34,900 nucleotides of DNA from Spirochaetales bacterium (GTDB taxonomy: Bacteria > Spirochaetota > Spirochaetia > JAFGDJ01), in the NCBI GenBank assembly GCA_016932135.1, contig JAFGDJ010000254.1, positions 1 to 34,900 on the forward strand, written 5' to 3'. Position 1 is the stretch's first letter. Each line of letters starts with the position of its first letter. Positions 23,507-29,873 of this stretch are shown one piece after another. A program made the translations under genes and the position numbers. The notes beneath the pieces are model-generated. The model was not told the origin of the DNA. It ran no database searches and was given only the letters and a program-made list of their open reading frames with translations.

Positions 23507-24853
23507 ATGAAACTGACCGAAAGGCAAAAGGAATTAATTGGTAAAACGTTCATTGATTTTCAGCAGACATCCTATATGCAGGAACACGGTGTGGTTTTTA
23601 ACAGAGCCGAAGGTCTTTATTGCTGGGATACAAACGGTAAAAGATACTTTGATGCCGTTGGAGGAGTGTATGTAGCAACTTTAGGTCATCGTCATCCTGA
23701 AATACTTGATGCTATGAGAAAACAAATGGAAAAATCGATTTTTGTTCCTCCTTTACATGGCATTTCCGATACAGGTCTTGAGTTTATTGAAAAGATGGGT
23801 TCTATTACTCCGGGAAATGTAAATTTTATTAAGGGCTTCAGTGGTGGTTCCGAGGCTAATGAGGCCGCATTTAAATTTGTACGGCAATATTATAAACAAA
23901 CTGACAGGCCGACAAAATATAAATTTATCAGCATGTATTTAAGTTATCACGGTGCTACCATGGCCGCCGCGACGGCCAGTGGCGGATCAGAGCGGAGAAC
24001 GAAGTTCGAACCCCAGGTTGGGGGATTTCTGAAAGTACCGAATCCTCTTCAGTTTCGTGACAGATTTGCGGATTGGGAAGAGGCTAACAAATTTTGTGCC
24101 GATTGGATTGAAGAAGTTATTGTGAATGAAAATCCTGATACCATTGCCGGAGTGCTTCTGGAACCTATTTGTAACACCGCGGGAATTGTAAAACCCACGA
24201 CGGAGTTTTTCCAACGTGTCAGGAAAACATGTGACAATCACAATGTTGCGCTGATCCTTGACGAGGTTCTCACGGGTATCGCAAAAACCGGACGAATGTT
24301 TGCTTCGGAGATTTTCGGTATTGTTCCTGATGTTCTTACAACCGGAAAAGGATTATCAGGAGGTGTCTATCCTATGGGTGTTATGGCTGCCCGGGAAGAT
24401 ATGGCACAAGCCTTTATCGGTAAACCGGAGGAAGGCCTTCAGTTTGGGCATGGACATACCTGGGCCGGGAACCCTCTCGCCGGAGCTGTTGGAATAGCAA
24501 CCATCGATATCATTCAGAAATATAATCTATGTGAAAAAGCCCGGAGTCTAGGTGATTATTTAAATAAGAAATTAGAACAGCTTAAGAAATATGGATGCAT
24601 CCGCGAAATCCGTGGTAGCGGAGTTTTAAGGGGGGTTGAATTAGTAAAAGACCCTCAAACCAATGAACCCTTCCCTAAGAAATCCAAACTGGGAGACGCT
24701 TTGAAAATTACCAGTGTGGACAATGGTCTCATTATGCGTGTAGACCGGGATTGGTTTGCCGTGTGCCCGCCCCTGATAGCTGAAAAAAAAGATATTGATG
24801 AACTGTATGATCTTATTGAACAGAGTCTGAAGAAAGCCTTGGATATGATTTGA
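23507..24853 (+). CDS. class III aminotransferase (PLP)
   Basis: This is a 448-residue fold-type I class III aminotransferase. It shows SGGSEANEAAFKF (112-124), YHG (147-149), LDEVLTG (Asp252 and Glu253, PLP ring) and the PLP-binding Lys281 in TTGKGLSGGVYPMG. The family moves the amino group of omega-amines, beta-amino acids, taurine or GABA to pyruvate or 2-oxoglutarate; sequence reading alone does not pick one. GGAGG precedes the ATG, 18 bases after the deacylase stop. From here to 27775 the base composition is clearly more AT-rich: line 23701-23760 has 19 G+C of 60, against 33 of 60 for 22861-22920. That suggests a different origin from the upstream half of the operon. Confidence 0.92.
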   Translation: MKLTERQKELIGKTFIDFQQTSYMQEHGVVFNRAEGLYCWDTNGKRYFDAVGGVYVATLGHRHPEILDAMRKQMEKSIFVPPLHGISDTGLEFIEKMGSITPGNVNFIKGFSGGSEANEAAFKFVRQYYKQTDRPTKYKFISMYLSYHGATMAAATASGGSERRTKFEPQVGGFLKVPNPLQFRDRFADWEEANKFCADWIEEVIVNENPDTIAGVLLEPICNTAGIVKPTTEFFQRVRKTCDNHNVALILDEVLTGIAKTGRMFASEIFGIVPDVLTTGKGLSGGVYPMGVMAAREDMAQAFIGKPEEGLQFGHGHTWAGNPLAGAVGIATIDIIQKYNLCEKARSLGDYLNKKLEQLKKYGCIREIRGSGVLRGVELVKDPQTNEPFPKKSKLGDALKITSVDNGLIMRVDRDWFAVCPPLIAEKKDIDELYDLIEQSLKKALDMI

Positions 24854-24885
24854 AGTTCATGACCGGTTTTTAGGAGAAGAAGGAA

Positions 24886-25965
24886 ATGATTGACGTGTTT
24901 CCGAAATACAAAGCGGCAGTTATTCATGCAGCACCGGTATTTATGGATAAGGATAAAAGTGTGGAGAAAGCTTGCGGATTGATTCAGGAAGCGGCTAAAA
25001 AAGGAGCCTCCATCGCGGTTTTTGGTGAAGGTTTTATTCCCGGATATCCTTTATGGAGCATGGTCAATCCCCCCTATGCGATACATGAATTATTTTTAAC
25101 ACTGTATCGAAATGCCTGTTCCATACCCGGTCCTGAGATCGATTGTATACGTTCGGCTGCAAAGAAAGCAGGGGTGTTTGTTTCCCTGGGGGTTAATGAA
25201 AAAAAGAAAACGAGTCCCGGAACTTTATGGGCAGCCAATCTTCTTATTGACCCGAACGGACGAATAATTGCTCACCATCAGAAACTTGTTCCTACCTATG
25301 CTGAAAAGCTCGTATGGTCCAACGGCTGTTCAAGGGGACTTTCTGTTTCTTCGACCAATTTAGGTTCTATTGGTGCATTAATCTGTGGAGAGAACACAAA
25401 CCCCCTGGCCAGATTCGCCTTGCTTGCCCAGGGTGAACAGATCCATCTTTCCTCGTACCCACCGGCTTGGCCCTTTAAGGATGTGGGGGCGAAGGACGAG
25501 TATGATCCCTGTCGAGCCAATGAGATCCGCGCTGCCGCACATGCTTTCGAGGGAAAAGTCTTTAATGTAGTAGCTTGCAGTGTGTGTGATGAACTGACTA
25601 TTGAAAAGTCCGCTTTAAGTGATAAAGCTCGTGAATTGATAGAGAGAACTCCCAAGCCCGCCAGTATGGTCATTGGTCCGGCGGGGAATATTATTTCCGG
25701 TCCGGTTACGGGAGATAAAGAGGAAATATTAATAGCGGATATTGATCTTGAAAAATCGATTATTGAAAAACAAGCTCATGATATTACAGGCGGATATAAC
25801 CGGTTCGATGTTTTTACTCTTCATCTATGCCGAAATCCCTTGGATTCCTTGAAGATAACCGACGGGGGAACACCGGAAGAGCCGCTTGATCCATCGAATG
25901 AAGAACCGGCCGGTGAGAATATCCACGCTTCTTGTGAGTCCGATATGTTAAGGGAAATCCGATGA
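24886..25965 (+). CDS. nitrilase
   Basis: This is a 359-residue nitrilase-superfamily enzyme of the true nitrilase branch. The triad is Glu48 (FGEGFIPGYP), Lys133 (HHQKLVPTYAEK) and Cys167 (ALICGENTNPLARFALLAQGEQIH). The CGENTNPLA context is that of branch-1 nitrilases, which convert organic nitriles to carboxylate plus ammonia, rather than of amidases or carbamoylases. The C-terminal tail (about 320-359), rich in Pro, Glu and Ser, is extra and probably flexible. Its place between an aminotransferase and a transketolase pair suggests that a nitrile, or a nitrile-like intermediate, is metabolised by this operon. The composition is AT-rich like its downstream neighbours. Confidence 0.9.
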   Translation: MIDVFPKYKAAVIHAAPVFMDKDKSVEKACGLIQEAAKKGASIAVFGEGFIPGYPLWSMVNPPYAIHELFLTLYRNACSIPGPEIDCIRSAAKKAGVFVSLGVNEKKKTSPGTLWAANLLIDPNGRIIAHHQKLVPTYAEKLVWSNGCSRGLSVSSTNLGSIGALICGENTNPLARFALLAQGEQIHLSSYPPAWPFKDVGAKDEYDPCRANEIRAAAHAFEGKVFNVVACSVCDELTIEKSALSDKARELIERTPKPASMVIGPAGNIISGPVTGDKEEILIADIDLEKSIIEKQAHDITGGYNRFDVFTLHLCRNPLDSLKITDGGTPEEPLDPSNEEPAGENIHASCESDMLREIR

Positions 25966-25980
25966 GAATACGAGGTGTAT

Positions 25981-26820
25981 ATGTTTTCCAGAGCTGTTGA
26001 GACTGAATTAATAAAGCGCTCCGAAGAAATTCGCCGGGAGCTGATTAAAATGTTTTCTTTCGGAACTGCCCATCATTATGGAGGATGCCTTTCCTGTGTC
26101 GAAATAATGACAAGTTTGTTCTTTTATAAAATGCATTTTTCCTTCGCTAATCGGGAACATCCGAACCGAGACAGATTTATAATGAGCAAAGGTCATTCGA
26201 TTCCCGTACAGTATGTCATTCTTTCAATGCTGGGCTTTTTCCCAATGGAAGAACTGAAAACAATAAAAAAACTACATAGCAGGCTTCAAGGACATCCGGA
26301 CATTAATAAAACTCCGGGTATAGAGGCGCCCACAGGATCCTTGGGGCAAGGTCTTTCATACGCCAATGGGATCGCACTGGCTGGAAAATTTGATGAAAAC
26401 ACCTTCCGTGTCTTTGTTCTTGCCGGTGATGGCGAAATTCAGGAAGGGCAGATTTGGGAAGCGGCTATGGCTACAGCTCACTACAATCTGAAAAACGTTT
26501 GTTTGATTATTGACAGAAATAAATATCAGAGCCAGGGAATGGTGGATGAAATGATGTCTATCGAACCTCTGGAAGATAAATTCAAAGCTTTCGGATGGAA
26601 GGCAGTAAGGGTAAATGGCCACAATATCAGAGAACTTTGCGCCGCCCTGGACTCTCTGGATAATGAAGATCATCCTGGGGTTATTATAGCCGACACGGTA
26701 AAGGGTAAGGGTGTTCATTTTATGGAGGATACATATAAATTCCACAATTACGCTTTGTCTGAGGAAGAATATTCTATCGTTCTTAAAAAACTGTCTTCCG
26801 ATGGCTTGATGGGGGTGTGA
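25981..26820 (+). CDS. transketolase, N-terminal (ThDP-binding) subunit
   Basis: This is a 279-residue split transketolase, ThDP pyrophosphate/Mg domain. Visible are SKGHSI (His72), APTGSLGQGLS, and the ThDP motif beginning GDGEIQEGQIWEA (149 on), closing at DRNKYQ (Asn180). Split transketolases work as heterotetramers with the C-terminal subunit encoded next. They move two-carbon units between ketoses and aldehydes, or act on special substrates in catabolic islands. ATG at 25981 follows GAGGTG; the in-frame GTG at 25975 is less likely. Only 15 bases separate it from the nitrilase and 4 from its partner. Confidence 0.93.
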   Translation: MFSRAVETELIKRSEEIRRELIKMFSFGTAHHYGGCLSCVEIMTSLFFYKMHFSFANREHPNRDRFIMSKGHSIPVQYVILSMLGFFPMEELKTIKKLHSRLQGHPDINKTPGIEAPTGSLGQGLSYANGIALAGKFDENTFRVFVLAGDGEIQEGQIWEAAMATAHYNLKNVCLIIDRNKYQSQGMVDEMMSIEPLEDKFKAFGWKAVRVNGHNIRELCAALDSLDNEDHPGVIIADTVKGKGVHFMEDTYKFHNYALSEEEYSIVLKKLSSDGLMGV

Positions 26821-26824
26821 TGAT

Positions 26825-27775
26825 ATGAAAGAAAGAAAAGAAGCACCCAGAGACAGATTTGGTAAAGTCTTGGTAGATTTGGCAAAACAGGATAAGAATG
26901 TTCTTGCCATGGATTGTGACCTGGGAAGGTCTACGCGGGCTTATAAAATCAGTGAAGTGGATAAAGAAAGATTTCTGGAGATGGGTATTGCCGAGCAGAA
27001 TATGATTTCCACTGCCGCCGGTTTGGCACATGAAGGAAAGATTGTTTTTATCAACTCTTTCGCTGTTTTTCTCACGGGCAGAGGATTCGATCAGATCCGG
27101 CAACAGATAGCATTACCGAAAATGAATGTTAAAATCTGCGGTTCCAGCGCCGGGTTGACCCAAGGGTGTGACGGGGCAACTCATCAGTCGATTGTTGATG
27201 TTGCTTTAATGCGCTCTTTACCGAATATGACTGTTCTTGCACCTGCAGATGGTCCGCAGACTGAAGCTGCTGTGCGATATGCTTATTCCCTTAAAGGTCC
27301 TGTGTATCTACGTCTTTCACGATACGAAATAGAGAATATCTTTTCAGATCAACGCCAGGAAAAGATTCTGGAAGTAATGGAAATAAAAAACGGTAAAAAT
27401 GTAGCTCTTGTTTCTTGTGGACCGATATTAATGCATGTGTTAAAGGCTGCGGATTTATTGGACAAAGAGGGCATTAGTACAGGAGTTATTAATATTCCTG
27501 TGATAAAGCCTTTAGATTCCAGGGTTCTCATCTCTCTTGCCAGGAAGTATAAAGCCCTCTTTGTAGTGGAAGAACATAATAAATATGGGGGATTATCAAG
27601 TGCTGTTGCCGAAGTGGTTGCCGGTATGAAAGATGTCTCAAAAGCCTGGGTGAAGAGTCTTGGCTTACAGGATGTTTTTGGACAATCAGGCAAAGCTGAT
27701 GAACTGTTAGCCGAATATGGATTAAATGCTGAAGGAATAGTGAAACAAGTTAAGAAAGCTTTCGTAGAAGAATAA
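26825..27775 (+). CDS. transketolase, C-terminal (pyrimidine-binding) subunit
   Basis: This is a 316-residue partner subunit with the pyrimidine-binding and C-terminal transketolase domains. MGIAEQNM contains the ThDP-activating Glu57. GLTQGCDGATHQSIVDVALMRSLPNMTVLAPAD and GPVYLRLSR follow, with the C-terminal domain around ALFVVEEHNKYGGLSSAV. Together with the preceding gene it makes a complete enzyme of roughly 600 residues, as in archaeal and many bacterial split transketolases. It is the last gene of the operon: its stop lies one base from the stop of the convergent mogA-like gene. Confidence 0.93.
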   Translation: MKERKEAPRDRFGKVLVDLAKQDKNVLAMDCDLGRSTRAYKISEVDKERFLEMGIAEQNMISTAAGLAHEGKIVFINSFAVFLTGRGFDQIRQQIALPKMNVKICGSSAGLTQGCDGATHQSIVDVALMRSLPNMTVLAPADGPQTEAAVRYAYSLKGPVYLRLSRYEIENIFSDQRQEKILEVMEIKNGKNVALVSCGPILMHVLKAADLLDKEGISTGVINIPVIKPLDSRVLISLARKYKALFVVEEHNKYGGLSSAVAEVVAGMKDVSKAWVKSLGLQDVFGQSGKADELLAEYGLNAEGIVKQVKKAFVEE

Positions 27776-27776
27776 T

Positions 27777-28262
27777 CTATTCTTTTCGGTGTTCCTCATG
27801 CCCCTCTCCCCGCAGCATCTCCGGCGCGTGGGGCAGCAGGGGCAGAATAATTCTGGCGCACAGCCGAACGGCTTTCTCGGAGCCGGGAAAGTTAATCACC
27901 ACGGTATGACCCTTAACGCCGGCTCTTCCCCGGGACAGCATGGCCTGGGGGGTTTCCCGGTAGGACTCGGTCCTCAGGATTTCGGCAATCCCCGGAAGTT
28001 CTTTCTCGCACCACCGGGCGGTGATTTCCGGGGTCAGATCCCGGGGGCCGATACCGGTGCCGCCGGAGGTGATGATGAAGTCCGCCCCCGCCGCGGCGTC
28101 CAGGGCCTTGCGGATATATTCCTCTTCGTCCGGCACGACGGTAATGGAAATCTCAGCTTCGGGGTAAGCCTGTCGAAAAATTCCCGCCGCTGCGGGACCG
28201 GACACATCTTCGTATTCTCCCCGGAAAGCCCGGTCGGATATGGTTATAATCTGTATGTTCAA
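27777..28262 (-). CDS. mogA: MogA/MoaB family molybdopterin biosynthesis protein
   Basis: This is a 161-residue protein of the MoaB/MogA fold, which adenylylates molybdopterin before molybdenum insertion. Visible are ITISDRAFRGEYEDVSGP, the TSGGTGIGPRDLTPE loop and GHTVVINFPGSEKAV, all hallmarks. The start appears to be TTG at 28262, with AGGAG seven bases upstream; no better in-frame start is present. It lies 52 bases after the HU-LysM gene on the same strand, so it may be read from the HU promoter. No other moa or moe gene or molybdoenzyme is in the window. Confidence 0.87.
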   Translation of the reverse strand: MNIQIITISDRAFRGEYEDVSGPAAAGIFRQAYPEAEISITVVPDEEEYIRKALDAAAGADFIITSGGTGIGPRDLTPEITARWCEKELPGIAEILRTESYRETPQAMLSRGRAGVKGHTVVINFPGSEKAVRLCARIILPLLPHAPEMLRGEGHEEHRKE

Positions 28263-28314
28263 TGGTTACTCCTGGTTTCTTCCGCTTCGTTCCTGATCTT
28301 TTCCAAGGTTTCGG

Positions 28315-29424
28315 TCACGGCAGGGGAAGATCTTCCGGTTTTATAGATTCCCGGTGCCGCTGGACAAAATCGGGATACAGTTCCTGTCCACCGGAGAGCA
28401 CCTTCCGCACGTTGAGTATCCGGTACCGGTTTCTCGGGTGGTCTTCCTGCTGTTCCATCAGGGTCCGGTAACGCTGATAGGCCGAGAGAATGCTGGACTC
28501 GATCTCTTTCCGCTGTTTTTCTTCCTCCGGCTTTGGGGGAATAAGGATACAGTCCCCGGGCCTGAGAAAATCGGGATCGGGAAAGCTGCGGCTGTTGGTG
28601 TCCCACAGGTAAGGCCAGAGGTCGATATCTCCCCAGTACCGCTGGGCCAGGCGGCTGAAGGTGTCTCCGGGGGTAACTTTATAAGCCATGGGTGAAGAGT
28701 CCTGAGGTTCGGTGATCTTCTCCGGCGGGGAAGCCGGTTCCAGGGGTTCCGCCTGTTCCGGTTTTTCCAAGGCTGCCTGGGTTTTACCTCTTTCTTTTTT
28801 TTCAGAGTTCCTGGGGATCAGGATAAGCAGCAGGCTGAATACTACCAGCAGGGCCCCCAGAATTTTTATGGCGAAGAGGACCCGGCGTCGGCCGTTTTTT
28901 TTCTCCGGTTCGTTGAGGGCTTTCTGTTCAAGGGGCGTTACGGGCAGCGCCTCAGCCGGTTCTTTCTCAACCAAAGCCCCGGAGGTCTCCGTCGGTGTCT
29001 CTTTTCTCGGTGGTCCGGAGGCTTCCGGCACCGGAATCTTCGGTTCCTCCCTGGGCAGGGTGTCCCGGTACCTGGAGGCTTTCACCAGGAGTCCCGGGTG
29101 CTCCTCTTCCAGGATAACCGGCTCCAGGTGGGCGTACTCTTTGTTGACCCGTTCCGCCAGGGCGGAAGCGGGAGAAAACTTCATCCGCAGATGTTCGGGG
29201 ATAACGATCGGCTCTCCTGACCGGGGATTCACGCGGATGCTGCCCTTGACCGGGACCGTACTGAAACTGCCGAAACCGAAGAGGGATATTCTGCCTTCGT
29301 TTTTTATCTCCGATTCCAGAAGGTCGAACAGATCGCCCAGGAACCCCTTGGCAGTGACTTCGTCGACGGGAATCTTTCCTTTCAGACGCTCCAGGAGGTC
29401 TTTGGGTTTCAGGCTGTTACTCAT
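28315..29424 (-). CDS. HU-like DNA-binding domain, transmembrane span and LysM domain fusion protein
   Basis: This 369-residue protein has an unusual order. Residues 1-95 are a full HU/IHF-type domain: LKPKDLLERLKGKIPVDEVT, LFGFGSFSTV, RVNPRSGEPIVIPEHL and FSPASALAERVN. Residues 96-180 are an acidic, Pro/Glu-rich linker. Residues 181-203 are one membrane span preceded by KKNGRRR, so the N-terminus should be cytoplasmic. After a second charged linker, residues 247-297 form a LysM domain (YKVTPGDTFSRLAQRYWGD, LRPGDCILIPP), which binds peptidoglycan. A charged helical tail ends the protein. The layout would let it hold DNA inside and cell wall outside. The start overlaps the stop of the upstream HU gene by eight bases; AAGAGG precedes it. 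Tethering is inference. Confidence 0.9.
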   Translation of the reverse strand: MSNSLKPKDLLERLKGKIPVDEVTAKGFLGDLFDLLESEIKNEGRISLFGFGSFSTVPVKGSIRVNPRSGEPIVIPEHLRMKFSPASALAERVNKEYAHLEPVILEEEHPGLLVKASRYRDTLPREEPKIPVPEASGPPRKETPTETSGALVEKEPAEALPVTPLEQKALNEPEKKNGRRRVLFAIKILGALLVVFSLLLILIPRNSEKKERGKTQAALEKPEQAEPLEPASPPEKITEPQDSSPMAYKVTPGDTFSRLAQRYWGDIDLWPYLWDTNSRSFPDPDFLRPGDCILIPPKPEEEKQRKEIESSILSAYQRYRTLMEQQEDHPRNRYRILNVRKVLSGGQELYPDFVQRHRESIKPEDLPLP

Positions 29425-29692
29425 TGATCCGCCTCTTCAGCTTTTCGGAGGGGCGAAAGGTAGCCTTTCGGGAAACCGGCAGCCGCATCCGTTTCTTTAA
29501 AGACGGGTTATAGCTGATTCGTTCATTCTTTATCTCGCTCCGGAAGGTGCCGAAACCCGGCTGGTTGTAATGATCGCCTTCCTCCAGGATCAGAACGATT
29601 TCTTCCAGAATCGCCTCCAGCACCTCCCGGGCGTCTTTCTGGGTAATTTCCGATCGAGCGGCCAGTTCTTTTATCAATTCCTGTTTCGTCAT
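29417..29692 (-). CDS. HU/IHF family DNA-binding protein
   Basis: This 91-residue protein of HU size and layout has the helical N-terminus MTKQELIKELAARSEITQKDAREVLEAILEEIV, a QPGFGTFRSE beta hairpin, and the DNA-binding arm with SYNPSLKKRMRLPVSRK and FRPSEKLKRRIN. HU proteins dimerise and bend DNA. The arm lacks the usual RNPxTG-xxxIPA wording, so it is a divergent member rather than the housekeeping HU. It overlaps and precedes the HU-TM-LysM gene, so the two could form a heterodimer through their HU folds. No Shine-Dalgarno precedes its ATG, and the promoter lies so close that the mRNA may be leaderless. Confidence 0.92.
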   Translation of the reverse strand: MTKQELIKELAARSEITQKDAREVLEAILEEIVLILEEGDHYNQPGFGTFRSEIKNERISYNPSLKKRMRLPVSRKATFRPSEKLKRRINE

Positions 29693-29700
29693 GGGATTTC

Positions 29701-29729
29701 AGTATAAAGGGGATTCCGCCGGATGACAA
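29701..29729 (-). promoter_or_regulatory. sigma-70 promoter for the HU / HU-LysM operon, possibly leaderless
   Basis: On the minus strand TTGTCA (29729-29724) and TATACT (29706-29701) are separated by exactly 17 bases. Only eight bases (GAAATCCC) lie between the -10 box and the ATG at 29692. A start 7-9 bases after the -10 would fall at or within two bases of the start codon. No ribosome site is visible. Confidence 0.65.
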
Positions 29730-29838
29730 TGCGGAAATTCACCCCCCCCTCCGGCAGCACCGGAACATCCCGGGGCTTTGGCGTTTTCCTTTTCAACGGG
29801 GTTTTTAGGTGTTTTCGGAAGGCCGGTCTTCCCGTCGT

Positions 29839-29867
29839 TTGCTTTGGGGAGCCTTTTTTACTAAAAT
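29839..29867 (+). promoter_or_regulatory. candidate promoter of the sensor kinase gene, possibly leaderless
   Basis: TTGCTT (29839-29844) and TAAAAT (29862-29867) are 17 bases apart. Six bases separate the -10 box from the ATG at 29874, which would put the start of transcription on the A of ATG. No Shine-Dalgarno is present. The -35 match is poor, so this is weaker than the divergent HU promoter. Confidence 0.4.
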
Positions 29868-29873
29868 CATATC

